From positions 35,880,077 to 35,944,076 of the forward strand of contig NC_084834.1 of NCBI RefSeq assembly GCF_033115175.1: DNA of 64,000 nt, read 5' to 3'. The notes under the pieces were generated by a model. The model was not told where the DNA came from, made no database searches, and saw only the letters and a program-made list of their open reading frames with translations. Position numbers and translations under genes: made by a program. This document shows, piece by piece, positions 35,076 through 46,414 of the stretch (the stretch's first letter is position 1; every line of letters begins with the position of its first letter). Source of the stretch: Lepus europaeus. Taxonomy: Eukaryota > Chordata > Mammalia > Lagomorpha > Leporidae.

Positions 35076-36720
35076 TTTTGTGCCTTCAAATTAGAAACCA
35101 ATAACACACTATCTGCAAAGATCACTTTTTAATAACATTAAAATGTGTATTAAATTTTCAGAAGAGAAAAAAAAGAACCTGTATGGAATATGGAATTGAT
35201 TTCCCTTACAGATGCTGTGCTAGAATAACATTTAAAGGTGATACTGTAAATCATCAACCAAAGCCAAAAGCTGCAGTACCATAGTGATTTCCTCTCCCAT
35301 TAAATCCAGGAGCAGGAAGATGAACAAAGAGAGATTACTTATTGCTTAGACAACACAATTTTAACTACCAAGAAAGTTCAACGTGAACTTCAATGTAAAT
35401 TTTAATCCATGATGGACACCCAGTGACTGTTTATATATTTGAATTGACCTCTGATTAACAAAGGCTGTGTTAGTGCTACAGTGTAGAATAATATGCAGTT
35501 TTTTTTAATAAACATTCCACATTATTAGGAGGGGAAGGCAGTAGTGAACTATTCTACCTTCTGGTTACTATTCTGTGTTGTACTGCAACTGCTTGTGAAG
35601 TTATTTTCAATATAGGGGTTTATACAATATTTTTATTCATTCATTCTGTCTTTTTTGTGTCTAGCATATTAGATAGTCATCTGTTGATAGTTGTTTAGTT
35701 ATTTCATTTTACCTGAAATGGTAATAGTCTGTTGGAGTCCTTTGTTGCCCTAACTGTTCTTTTTTCTCAGTGTCATTTAGAAATATTAGACAAATTAACC
35801 CCAGAGATCACAGCAACAAAAATTTGTAATAGCTTAATTCTCTTGTTGCCTTATTAGTAGTATTCCTTTGTCCAAAAAACTTAGTATCTTTTTTGCTTAG
35901 TTTCTCCCTTTTTAAATGGAGGCAATACTGCCTACTTAAAACACAGAATAGAATGATTATTTCCTTGAAAGAAAATGGTATCTTTAACAATGTGGTGCCT
36001 CTTAATAAAATACTGACAGTTAAAATATAAACTTTTTACAGACTGTTTTTGAGAGATGAGACATATATCAGCTTGAGTGTGTAAATTGTTTTCTCTTTTT
36101 TATTCTCCTTGTAAAGAAAATCAAGTGTATTCTCTTATCTCTACAAACAAATTGAAATGGCATTAAGATGTCTGCCATCCTAAATGAATACAATCCTATT
36201 TTATATAGGACTCTTATTAACTAGAAGCTGTATTTCCTTCTACTCTAGCATTCTTCCCTCTCCTCTGGACAACCCTTTATATAATATTAATAAATCAGCT
36301 CTCTTAAAATCAGCTATTATTCCTCTGTGTATTTTGCAGGTTTGTCATTTTGATATTGGGACCATCAGATAAATGAAAAATGCCTGTCCGAGAGAATGAG
36401 TTCTGATCAATTAAAGAAAATCATCCTTTATTTGACTGATAGGGCAGGCAAATGCCCTCACCCCTTTTGTTGGGTAGGAAGCAGTAGTTAATATTTTTTC
36501 TTTTGCAAAGCAGAAAAAAAATGCCTCGAGTGGAACTTTTGGTCATGTATATAAGAGTAACCAGGAGATGAATTCACTTCCATAAACTTAACCCATTGTA
36601 TGTTGTGTGTCACATCTTTCATGCATTATGAATTTGGTATTACTCTCCCACATAGCACAGTGAGGAGCTGAAACCCATCGCTGCAACACAAATCAGAATT
36701 TGCTTTGGTAGAAAGTATAT
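35076..36720. other. Unassigned AT-rich sequence, 1.6 kb
   Basis: No gene or repeat recognised. The 60-62 codon frames have no features. Confidence 0.45.
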
Positions 36721-36721
36721 G

Positions 36722-37003
36722 TTGGGGCAGGCATTTGATGTACCAGTTAAACCACTGTTTGGGACACCTACATTCCATTTGGGAGTGACTGGGATAGAGT
36801 CCTTGCTCAACTCTCCATCTCAGTTTCCAACTAATTGGCATCCTGGGAAGCATGAGTAATAGCTCAAGTACTTGTGACCCTGCCACTCACTTTGCAGACC
36901 CATACTGAATTCCTTTCTGCTGACTTCAGCCCAGTACAGCCTACGTTGTGGAAGGTATTTGAGAGTAAACCAGTGGATGGGCTTGCTCTCTCACTCTTGC
37001 GCG

Positions 37004-37035
<32 letters not shown>

Positions 37036-37108
37036 ATATATATATCCCATTTTTCGCTCTCTCTTTCCCTTTGAAACAAATAAAGATAAATTAATTAATT
37101 TTTAAATC
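36722..37108 (+). mobile_element. Old C repeat with mixed (CT)n/(TA)n tract
   Basis: Old head 'ggggcaggcatttgatgtac', 'gacacctacattccatttgg', 'cagtggatgggcttgctctc', a long (TC)n tract with an inserted 'tatatatatatc', and a tail 'ttgaaacaaataaagataaa'. The Glu/Arg-rich minus-strand frame and the Leu/Ser-rich plus-strand frame are tract artefacts. Confidence 0.85.
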
Positions 37109-37235
37109 ATCATAAAACATCAAACTTCCCTTCAGAAAGCTGTACATAAAGAAGCATTCTTCTTGGACTAGTGGAAACTTGGCGATTACATTGGAATAAA
37201 TTTAGATACACAAACCTTGTTTTTAAATATATTCC

Positions 37236-37375
37236 TTTCAGTTGAACAAATATCTATTGAGCAATCACTTGGTGCTGGGCACTGTGCTCACGGATTGGAC
37301 TCAAGAGAAAACAAATGAAATTCCTACCTTAAAGATTTTCAGCTTAGTGGCTAAAGTCAAGAAAGCCACAGTTCT
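37236..37375 (-). repeat. L2 3' end, minus strand
   Basis: 'tgaacaaatatctattgagc', 'ggtgctgggcactgtgctca' and 'aattcctaccttaaag' follow the reverse complement of the L2 3' terminus in order. Confidence 0.7.
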
Positions 37376-37619
37376 AATATTATGCATAGTGCTTTAACTT
37401 TACAAAGGAAGGGTGTATTGTTGGTCCTGAATAAGAAGCAGGATACAAGAAAAACTTGCTCTGTGACACTGAAGCTGAATCCCAAAGGATACATAGGTAT
37501 GAGCTGGAACAGACAGAAACCATTTACCTTAAATCATCCAGCAAATTTTTGGAGTGACAGTACTCCATGCTTCAAGTCTAGAAGTCATTCAAAACAAAAA
37601 TTAAAAGAAGCTAAAAAAC

Positions 37620-37965
37620 AAACAGCACTAGGGACAGACATTTTGACACAGCAGGTGAAGCTGCTTCTCTGGATGCTCACATTTCGTGTCTGATTACTAG
37701 TTTAAGACTCAGGCACTCACTTTGGATCCAGCGCCCTGCTGATGCCCCTGAGAAGGCGGCAGAAGTTGGTCCATGTACTTGCGTCCTTGATCTGGCTGCG
37801 TCTTGTCTCCCGCCTTTGTCCTGGAGCCTAAAACAATTGTGAGCATTTGTGGAGTGAACCAGGGGATGGAAGAACTCTCCCTTCTCTCCCTCTCTCCATC
37901 TCCCCTTTCTCAGTCACTCTGACTTTCTAAAAAGTAAACATGTATAAATCTGTTAAAATTACAAA
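37620..37965 (+). mobile_element. Old C repeat
   Basis: 'agggacagacattttgacac' head, 'agcgccctgctgatgcccct', 'gcggcagaagttggtccatg', 'gtggagtgaaccaggggatg', CT tract, 'ctctgactttctaaaaagta' tail. Confidence 0.85.
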
Positions 37966-38689
37966 TAAAAAGACAAATTTAATCAAGAAGAAGAGATAGA
38001 AGATGAAGTTCTTTTACCTAGAAAAAACATAGAAATTGGACATTCCCCAATTTACCATGCTCTTTACAACTTTTCTGTTCATATGCTGGTTCATGCTTGG
38101 TTTTAAATTTCAGATAAAAAGCTGAATTTAAAAAATGAAAATAACCTATTTATATTTATTTATTCATGAGATTTCTAAATGGGCAGCAGATTGAAAATGT
38201 AGTCACACAGTTAAAGATGTGTGTGTGCGTGTGTGTCTATGTACACTACCTGAATATAACTCTATTTGTGTGAAACTTAGTAAGTCAAATCAATTTTATA
38301 CATATTTGGCCCAGAGCTTTGGCACTTAATTCCTCTTGATCTTCTGCCTGGTAAATTTCATTTCTCACTATGTTTCCCTGTAATTTATTTTTAACATTGT
38401 ATGTGTTTGGACATCACTCACAAAGAAAATAGCATTCTTGAACTTGTAGGCATTCTTGAACAGAACATTCAGACATTTTAGTGAATAACAAATAAATTCA
38501 CACACTCAGCTCCTGTGTCGTATGGTCAATAAAGTTGGGAATGTATTATATTCGTGAAGTCTGGGTATGTTTAATCGTCAGGTATACACCAAGGGTTCAC
38601 TAATCAATGAGCTACAATAGAACTAAGGAGAGATCCATATGACACTGTCTTCAAGTGGAGTGAAACATTTAATATAAGCTGACTCAGTG
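37966..38689. other. Unassigned AT-rich sequence
   Basis: No gene or repeat recognised apart from a short (TG)n at about 38,218-38,240. Confidence 0.4.
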
Positions 38690-38840
38690 ATAGGCACTTG
38701 TACCGTGTCTCATTTAATTTTTGGAATAATTTTGACGTGAAGTTCAGGAAAATTAAACAGTTTGCTGTCAGCCACACAGCTAGACTTCAAACCAGCACTT
38801 CTTTGTTCCCATCCAGTGCTCTTCATTCCCTGTCTCAGCA
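38690..38840 (-). repeat. MIR SINE fragment
   Basis: 'taggcacttgtaccgtgtct', 'catttaatttttggaataat', 'ttcaggaaaattaaacagtt', 'cagccacacagctagacttc' follow MIR in reverse complement. Confidence 0.65.
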
Positions 38841-39039
38841 TTGCTTTCAGCAGTGGACACACAACCCTGGAAGTCAATGAGGATAACATGGTTTAGTGTG
38901 CCCACAAAAAAAGAAAACAAATAAGAAAATCAAAGTTTATTGGGATAGATAAATTAGGAGACAATTATATTTTAAAGAAAGTTGAATAGAAAATCAGATT
39001 ATCCAATTATTTTAAGTATGAAAACATTTATTGTAAACA

Positions 39040-39180
39040 ATATGCTATTGCTTTCTGGAGACTATATGATTTAATCCTCAAAACAATTGTTTAAGGCATT
39101 TTTTATTATTACACTTGTGAGAGGAAAATATGAGATTTGCCCCTAAGTCTGAGTCCAGAGTCTCTTTTGTCTCCAACTAC
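39040..39180 (-). repeat. MIR SINE fragment
   Basis: 'tgatttaatcctcaaaacaa', 'ggcattttttattattacac', 'tgagaggaaaatatgagatt' match the reverse complement of the MIR 3' half. A second MIR in the same orientation lies 200 bases upstream. Confidence 0.6.
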
Positions 39181-39456
39181 TCTACAGCATACTCTGAAAA
39201 TTTCTTACACTTTGGAAGTCATGAAGTCATGAGCAACCTTGGAAATGAGCTAGTCCCTCTTACACTGAATGGAAATGCGAAAAGTTACAGATATATTTTA
39301 TTTAAGCAGTGTTTTAGAAACCTTCCCCGTATGATTTGATATTCTTTACTACAAACTATGTAACAACTCATTAAGACCTAAGAACACATATGTTTTTGTA
39401 ACCATTGTACAACTAAGGCAATACTCATTTTTTAGGAGGGACATCATTAGATTTTA

Positions 39457-39776
39457 TTTTATTTTTTTTTTATTTGACAGGTAGAGTTATAGACAGTGAG
39501 AGAGAGACAGAGAGAAAGATCTTCCTTCCTTTGGTTCACTCCACAAATGGCCACTACAGTCAGCGCTGCGCTGATCCGAAGCCAGGAGCCAGGTGCTTCT
39601 TCCTGGTCTCCCATGTGGGTGCAGGGCCCAAGCACTTGGGCCATCCTCCACTGCCTTCCCAGGCCACAGCAGAGAGCTGGACTGGAAGAGAAGCAACTGG
39701 GACTAGAACCCGGCACCCATATGGGATACCGGTGCCGCAGGTGGAGGATTAACCAAGTGAGCCACGGCGCTGGCCC
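39457..39776 (-). mobile_element. Young C repeat, minus strand
   Basis: Starts with a T-rich tail complement, then 'gacaggtagagttatagaca', GA tract, body, and ends at the head 'gagccacggcgctggccc'. The duplication 'catcattagatttta' is perfect at 39,442-39,456 and 39,777-39,791. All four open frames across it are shadows. Confidence 0.97.
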
Positions 39777-39799
39777 CATCATTAGATTTTATAGATTTA

Positions 39800-40218
39800 A
39801 TAAAAATAAAGAAAATTTGTGTTAGTTACGTGCTATGACCTGGGTGAATTATTTGGCCAAACAGCATTTAGACTTGAATTCTTAGGTAGAAATCCAATCT
39901 GTACAAAAAAGTGTACATGCACACTTACTAATTATTTAATTATTATTTCCTGTGAAGTTAGGTTGATTTGTCTGAGCCAAATAATGTCAAAACTGCTTAC
40001 ATTAGTTATTTCATGCATCCAGGATGCCAACCTCAGTACCAGGCCTATCTATGAGTCTTGCTCTATTTCCAATCACAGGAGGTCAGGGCTCTGTTCTCCC
40101 TTGTACTGTGAGGCAGCAAATGCAGATGGTATTTATCTGACACTAAAATTGCATCTTCCTTTGGACACTTTAGAAGCCACTTCTTAAATTGTTGTTGAGA
40201 AAACATACCTACCAGTTT
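39800..40218. other. Unassigned sequence
   Basis: A 122-codon plus-strand frame (39,819-40,187) lies here with no family features that I recognise. Its composition is less AT-rich than its surroundings. It adjoins the minus-strand open frame that follows. Confidence 0.35.
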
Positions 40219-40231
40219 TCATGAGGAAAGC

Positions 40232-40654
40232 TCACCAATCCAGGATACTTTGAAGGAGCAGTTCCTGATTCTGAGGGTATTTGTTTTGGAATTCGAATCT
40301 GAGTGGGGCCCCTGTTCCAGGAGGGTGACAGTTTGTTGGGCCATTTGGAGGCCTGGCTTTTTCACATATGCAGATGGTAGTATCTTTAGGCAGCCTGATG
40401 ACCTGCCAATCTCCCCCGAGACCTGCTGAAAGCACAAATGCTTCCAAATATGAGTTTAGGAATGGTACAAGAGCATCCTTCCTGACTTCTAGTGTTCCCT
40501 TTTGCTGATCTAAAGGTGGTAGCATTGAGGGGGTGACAAATATGTCAGAGTTGGTGATGACTTGTTGCCATGATACTGGAAAAATACTTGCTTTGACGTG
40601 ATTTAAGTCACTTTGGCTATCTATAGCAATTGGAATCCTTTTGATAAATATCAC
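40232..40654 (-). other. Unexplained 140-codon open frame, possible exon or pseudogene
   Basis: The frame is open from ATG at 40,654 to a stop just past 40,235, in DNA without recognised repeats. The translation has mixed, protein-like composition (…VPFLNSYLEAF… near residue 65, GLGGDWQVIRLPKDT near residue 80). At its 3' end, CTGGATTG|GTGAGC resembles a splice donor. Upstream, an acceptor-like 'tatttttccag' lies within the frame, about 27 codons from the ATG. A second minus-strand frame (40,219-40,437) overlaps it. I do not recognise the protein. It may be an exon, a decayed processed copy, an old retroviral fragment or chance. Confidence 0.25.
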
Positions 40655-40732
40655 TGATCCTTAAGACTGAGTGTTAGTGTAAAGACAGATTCTTCTCCTA
40701 TCCCATTCATAAAAATGAAAGCCACTGGGCGC

Positions 40733-41001
40733 TGAAAGCTGGTGCTATGGTGCAGCAGGTTAAACCGCTGCCAATACTGCCACCCATCCTGTATGGGCAC
40801 TGGTTCAAGTCCCAGCTGCTCCATTTCCAATCCAGATCCCTGCTAATGCACCTGGAAAAGCAGCAGAGGATGGCCCAAGTCCTTGGGCCCCTGCACCCAC
40901 ATGGGAGACCTGGATGAAGCTCCTGGCTCCTGACTTCAGCTTGGCCCAGGCGTGGCTTTTGCAGCTATTTGAGGAGTCAACCAGCAGATATAAGAACTCT
41001 C

Positions 41002-41038
<37 letters not shown>

Positions 41039-41075
41039 ACTCTGCCTTTCAAACAAATTGAAAAAGAAAAGAAAG
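40733..41075 (+). mobile_element. Older C repeat
   Basis: 'ctggtgctatggtgcagcag' head with A box, B-box-like 'ggttcaagtcccagctgctc', 'ctgctaatgcacctggaaaa', (TC)n tract, 'ctctgcctttcaaacaaatt' tail. Flanks 'aaaatgaaagcc' and 'aagaaagcaaacc' may be a decayed duplication. Confidence 0.93.
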
Positions 41076-41769
41076 CAAACCCTAATTTTGTCACATGTGC
41101 ATGTATTTCATGGTAAACAGGCATGAAACAGGCACACAAACCCTTCTTTACATATGAACAGTCAGTCCCTTTGACATTCTGACAATAATCCAGTAAAAGA
41201 TTCATCTCAAGACACTTGTGACATTAGCTAACTCTGTTAATACTGAGTGATATAACAAAAATCTGCTGGACTCAGTGGCTAAATGCAGGACCATTTAAGA
41301 ATGAGATCTAGGTAGTCAGTTCTATGGTGAGGGGTCAAGGGCTCAGTCCAACACCTTATATGGTATTCAAGCAAGTTACTCTATATTTTGAGCCATCAGC
41401 ACACTTTCAACACGACATGCTTCATTTTTTAGGAATCTCTAACATTTGTTACACAAATTGAGAAAATCTGATGTTGGGAGACCTAATGATAACTGAAACT
41501 TGTAGTAGCCAGATTTGGAGTATATGTATTTTTTTGGAGGTAGGATTAAATGGTAGCTCACCTTCCCTAGAGTATATACTCCTGATTAGAGAATCTGACT
41601 ACTCTAAGGATGCAGACTTAAATTAACATCAGTTAAAGGAAAAATTTGTCAAGAGTTTGGAGTTTTTTTCTTTGTTGATTTAAAATTCCATATAACCTGT
41701 TTAGTAAGCTCTTCCTGGGTGTATTTCAAACATACTCTAAGATCTTTATTTGTAAACCACGTTGACACT
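41076..41769. other. Unassigned sequence
   Basis: No gene or repeat recognised. Confidence 0.4.
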
Positions 41770-41982
41770 TCTTTTTTTATTTTTATTTTAACTTTTATTT
41801 AATGAATATAAATTTCCAGTGTACAGCTTATGGATTACAATGGCATCCCCCTCCCATAACTTCCCTCCCACCCGCAACCCTCCCCTCTCCCGCTCCCTCT
41901 CCCCTTCCATTTGCATCAAGATTCATTTTCAATTCTCTTTATATACAGAAGATCAATTTAGTATAAAGATTTCAACAGTTTG
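41770..41982 (-). mobile_element. Young rabbit-type L1 3' UTR, 5'-truncated
   Basis: The order is poly(T), 'aacttttatttaatgaatat', 'aaatttccagtgtacagctt', the C-rich 'ccctcccacccgcaaccctc', 'caagattcattttcaattct' and 'ttatatacagaagatcaatt', ending at 'tcaacagtttg'. It is the antisense of the last 200 bases of a young lagomorph L1 and is little diverged. Confidence 0.9.
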
Positions 41983-42084
41983 TTAAGAGTTAAAATGATT
42001 TGTTCACTAGTCCTCAGTAATGTCTTAAGATGTAAGTAGACTACACTATTCAGAAAAGAACATCAGCTTTAGAATGAGACTGAT

Positions 42085-42270
42085 TTAAAATCAAAAACAA
42101 TTTTTCCACTTATTGTGTGAACTTGAATTAATTGGCCAAAGCAAAATCCATTTCCTCATCGCTTAAATGGGAATAATAATATGTGTCTCATGAACTGATT
42201 GTGATGGTTAAACGGAATGTCAACCACATGTTCTGTACACAAATGTGATGGTCACCAAATAAGAATTATC
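42085..42270 (+). repeat. MIR SINE fragment
   Basis: Sense MIR: 'ccacttattgtgtgaacttg', 'catttcctcatcgcttaaat', 'gggaataataatatgtgtct', 'tgatggttaaacggaatgtc'. Confidence 0.7.
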
Positions 42271-42400
42271 ACTATGCTAATCACTAGGGTTCTGAACATG
42301 AAAATAAAATATGTGTTCAGTGGTTTTTACTTCAATAGGTGGCGGGTATGTGTGTGTGTGTGTGCACATTTCAAAAAGCTTAGCATTCCCACACTGTCCT

Positions 42401-42651
42401 TTTTTTTTTTTTTGACAGAGTGGACAGTGAGAGAGAGAGACAGAGAGAAAGGTCTTCCTTTTTGCCGTTGGTTCACCCTCCAATGGCTACTGCGGTAGGC
42501 GCGCTACAGCCGGCGCACCGCGCTGACCCGATGGCAGGAGCCAGGTGCTTCTCCTGGTCTCCCATGGGGTGCAGGGCCCAAGCACTTGGGCCATCCTCCA
42601 CTGCACTCCCTGGCCACAGCAGAGAGCTGGCCTGGAAGAGGGGCAACCGGG
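42401..42651 (-). mobile_element. Young C repeat, 5'-truncated
   Basis: The 3' two thirds of a C repeat in reverse complement, stopping at 'gaagaggggcaaccggg'; the tRNA-like head is absent. The duplication 'cacactgtccttttt' flanks it (42,390-42,405 and 42,652-42,666), so the truncation happened during insertion. Confidence 0.95.
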
Positions 42652-42667
42652 CACACTGTCCTTTTTC

Positions 42668-43930
42668 TGGGTGTCCTTTTTCTGAATATCCCGTGTTTGA
42701 AAAGGGCAGTGAGGCAGAAAAGCTCTTCAGGCTCTAACTGTAGAATATCCACATTCGAAGCTTCTTTTATTGCCTTGACTCTTTCTAAAAATACTGTAAT
42801 TGCTCACTAGCATTCCACCCATTGGCCCTATAGTATAATGATAGTAACAATAACAAAGGAGAGGTTATATTTAACCTAGGAAATAAAGGATTTTATTGTT
42901 TTGGTTTGTGGCTTTATTTACCCTATTTTGTTTCTTTTTATTGGGCATGGAAAATGGAAAGTAGGACTTATGTTCGAAGTGTCTAGGCTCTACTCCTTCT
43001 CTTAGTAAATGGATCAATACTATACTCTTTTGCTGCGTAGATTTTAAATTTCCTTTCTCAGAGTGCTTTTTGGAAGACAATCCCTTGATACTCTTGGAGT
43101 GAAAGACAGAAAATAAAATTGTCAGGCTATTGATTTAGCAGCAGGGATTAAAAGTCCACATCTAACAACAATTTGTTTTAAAAGACTGTGATAGACTCAT
43201 GAGGAAGCTCAGAACCTAATGTATTAAAACTATTTTTGTATCTTCCCAATGGCATGTTTACGACTGATTCTCATTAGCCTGATGAGGAATATGTTGACTT
43301 CGGGCCTTTTTTTTTTTAAAATAATTTCACTTGGAAACTAAAGCTACCTCATGCGTTATCTATCAAGGTCATTGTAGGAATGAATGAAATAATACCTATT
43401 CTACAATTTCTGATTTTTTTTAAAAAAGCTATCTTTGAAAAACATGGAGCTGCTGTGTTATAGATTGGTTACAAGTATTTTGAAAGTGAGATGATGACAC
43501 TATTGAATTTGAAAGAATTGAAATGCATTTTTTTCCTATGTGAATTTATCTTAAAGTCGTGACAAACAGGAACAATGCTTTCTTTATCCATTCCCAGGGA
43601 GATAAAAACACGTTTGCTGCTTTATGAAGTTGTTTGTGATGGTTGACCATTTCTTGAGATTACTCCCCATGCAATAATTACACACTTAAAGACAAGAGTA
43701 CAAACGAGAGTGGGACTTCTAAATTACTCAGCTGAAACCTGCTAACTCCAGCTGTGAGCTGCTCATAACATAAAATCTCAGGAAGATCTTAAAGATATTC
43801 ACCCCATACAGGCCCAGTTAGTACTAAAACTTTCTCTATAACATCACTTTCAAACCACCCTTTCACCCCTTCTTCAACACATGTAGCAATGAGAAAATAT
43901 GGCTTAGGAGGGGCACACACTCCATGCCCT
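42668..43930. other. Unassigned sequence, 1.3 kb
   Basis: No gene or repeat recognised. It starts with a short tandem repeat of 'ggtgtcctttttctg' type just after the C repeat. Confidence 0.45.
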
Positions 43931-43934
43931 TGGA

Positions 43935-44110
43935 GAAGACATGATGCGGTATGAAGAGCATCAGCTCTAGGAATCCAAGGATCTGGGTTGGAATGCTAAC
44001 TGGTTTTGACTCACTGCGGTGGTCTTTGAACTTAATTTTCCTTTTCTGTAATTACAAGGAGTTGAGGTAACTATACTTCACCTTGAGTGATTCTATGATT
44101 TCCATATCTG
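43935..44110 (+). repeat. MIR SINE fragment
   Basis: 'tgaagagcatcagctctagg', 'ggatctgggttggaatgcta', 'gacttaattttccttttctg'-like order and 'gagttgaggtaactatactt' follow the MIR sense strand. Confidence 0.65.
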
Positions 44111-44299
44111 CCAAACCTCACTGATCTAAATTTTCCAGGAGGAAAGTTGAGGGTCCTGCATTTTATTCCTCAAGTATCACAATGAATGTTTCCATAACCA
44201 GCTGCTGCTTCTTGTCTCTAGAACCACTTTTTTTTTTTTTACAAATATGCTTAACGGATGCTGATTAATATTCATATGTTGTATCATATCAGAAAAAAA

Positions 44300-44331
44300 G
44301 AAACTTGGCCTTTTGGCTAAGATCAAGTGTG
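44300..44331 (+). pseudogene. RNU2: U2 snRNA 5' fragment
   Basis: 'cttggccttttggctaagat' followed by 'caagtgt' matches the 5' end of U2 snRNA (stem-loop I and the start of the next element), which begins ATCGCTTCTCGGCCTTTTGGC. About 28 bases match, then the similarity stops abruptly at 44,331. It is 3'-truncated and lacks a snRNA promoter. Confidence 0.75.
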
Positions 44332-44334
44332 AAA

Positions 44335-44727
44335 ACTACAATGTTTCTTTCGGAGGAGGTAATGTCACTATAGTTATGAACTCAGGTCTTCTGATCAATG
44401 ACATTTAGTTGAAAATAGTTACAAATTTCTTTTTATTGTAGAAAATGTACTTTCACTTCAAATGTTTAAGAATTCTCAAATATAGCCTTCCCTTGAGCTA
44501 TAGTTTATGGTTTTGACAGTCTTGTAAAGTGCCCACTGTTAAACTCAGCACATTAGCTATTTCTCTCAGCCAGTAGGAACTGAGAATGACCATAAATTTG
44601 AGTAAATATTTGAAATGAAAGTATGTTTTTTATAATAATAAGAGCTCAATAAATGTTATAAGGACCTTAAAGGTAAAAATCTTCTGCTCACCTGTGTTCT
44701 GAGGGTGCCAAAGAACTCCAATAGAAG
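44335..44727. other. Unassigned sequence
   Basis: No gene or repeat recognised. Confidence 0.4.
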
Positions 44728-45106
44728 TTTTTGAAATTTATTTTATTTACTCATCAGAGAGATAGAGAGTGGCAGAGAGAGAGGAAGTGGCAGAGAGAGA
44801 AGGAGTGACTGAGAGAGAAGGGGACTGACAAAGAAAGAGACCTCCCATCTGCTGGTTTACTCCCCAAATGGAAACAGTGATCAGGGCTGGACCAGCATCA
44901 AGCCAGGAGCCCAAAATTCCATCCTGATCTCCTACATGGGTGGCAGGATCCCAAGCACTTGATCCATCTTGACCTGCTTTCCACAGGGCACATTAGCAAG
45001 GAGCTGGATTGGAAGTGGAATAGCCAGCACTGGAACTGACACTCTAAAATGGGATGCTGATGTTGCAGGGTGTGGCTTAATCACCTGTGCCACAGTGCCA
45101 TCCCCT
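44728..45106 (-). mobile_element. Old C repeat with expanded GA tract
   Basis: Reverse complement: 'gaaatttattttatttactc', then a GA-rich region of about 100 bases with repeated 'agtggcagagagaga' / 'agtgactgagagaga' units, 'cctcccatctgctggtttac', body, and the head end 'ctgtgccacagtgccatccc'. Confidence 0.88.
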
Positions 45107-45112
45107 ACAACA

Positions 45113-45474
45113 TAATTTTTAAGAGTTTATTTATTTTTATTTACTTGGAAGGCAAAGCAACAGAAAAAAGAGAGTCAACAGAAAAAGAGTGAGGGAAGGA
45201 AAGAGAGAGAGAGGAGAAACAGGCATCTTCCATCTACTGGTTCACTTCACCAAAAGCCTGCAAAGCAAGCAGAGACTGGGTAGGCCAAAGAAGCCAGCAG
45301 GCTTCTTGGGTGACAGGGACCTAAGTCCTTGAGCCTCTACTGCCTCCAAGAATGCACATTCACAGGGAGATCTGATCAGAAGTGGAGCCAAGTCTTAAAT
45401 CAAGCATCCAGACACAGGTTGTGGTCATCCCAAGTGTTGGCCTAACCCACTGCACAGCAATGCCTGCCTTTCCA
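45113..45474 (-). mobile_element. Old C repeat, same orientation as its neighbour
   Basis: 'tttttaagagtttatttatt', GA tract, 'catcttccatctactggttc', 'gtgacagggacctaagtcct', and the head end 'aacccactgcacagcaatgc'. It sits directly beside the previous copy. Confidence 0.85.
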
Positions 45475-45514
45475 AAGCCACTTTCATCAGGGAGTATCTA
45501 TAAGACTATTGAAG

Positions 45515-45655
45515 CAGCATTGTGTTGAAGATAAACTCATTGTCGTAGAACTGAAAGTAGATGACTTGGAGTTAGCCAGGTATGATTTCAAATCCTGTGT
45601 CAATAGCCATTATTATATCTATCTCACTAGATGCTCTTAAGGGTAAATGAATTAA
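45515..45655 (+). repeat. Possible MIR fragment
   Basis: Diverged 'gacttggagttagccaggta', 'tgatttcaaatcctgtgtca' and 'tgctcttaagggtaaatgaa' keep the MIR order but the middle is lost. Confidence 0.45.
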
Positions 45656-45999
45656 AAAGAAAATGATATTATGTATGGGTTGGTATAAATAATTCAAATA
45701 AGGAAATATTCTCTAGAATAAATATCTGGCTTTAGAAGTGAAGAAAAATGGTAAAACTCTAAGAATGATGGAGGAAAAACCAGAAATACATATATATTTG
45801 ATTTGAAATGTAAGGTAGTGAATAGTACATACCTTGTTGGTTCCAACAAATGAGGTATGTAAGTTTCCATTCCTGCCTGCTGGCAATTGAGCAAATAAGT
45901 TGAGTGAATTTGTTTTTGCCAGGGAAGACTGAGTTGTGGCAGAAGTAAAACATCTTTGAAACAATCTTATCACAAGTTGTTTTATAACATCTGTTAATT

Positions 46000-46320
46000 T
46001 TTTTTATTTATTTATTTGACAGGTAGAGTTATAGACAGTGAGAGAGAGAGACAGAGAGAAAGGTCTTCCTCCCGTTGGTTCACTCCCCAAATGGCCGCTA
46101 TGGCTGGTGCTGCGCCGATCTGAAGCCAGGAGCCAGGTGCCTCCTCCTGGTTTCCCATGCGGGTGCAGGGGCCCAAGCACTTGGGCCATCCTCCACTACT
46201 TTCCCGGTCCACAGCAGAGAGCTGGACTGGAAGAGGAGCAACTGGGACTAGAACCCGGCACCCATATGGGATGCAGGAGCCGTAAGCGGAGGATTAACCT
46301 AGTGTGCACGGCGCCGGCCC
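46000..46320 (-). mobile_element. Young C repeat, minus strand
   Basis: T-rich tail, 'gacaggtagagttatagaca', GA tract, full body, head end 'gtgcacggcgccggcccc'. The duplication 'aacatctgttaa' followed by T-rich bases is at 45,987-45,999 and 46,322-46,334. Confidence 0.97.
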
Positions 46321-46414
46321 CAACATCTGTTAAATTTGAAAATACCTTCTAACATCACATCTGAAGCATACTAATGTTTATAAAATCAAACATGAAAAAT
46401 ACATGCTGTGACTT

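Noticed and set aside
44740-44840. CRISPR-like regularly spaced repeats
   Set aside because: The spaced 'gagagaga' units are an expanded GA tract in a SINE; the window is mammalian nuclear DNA.
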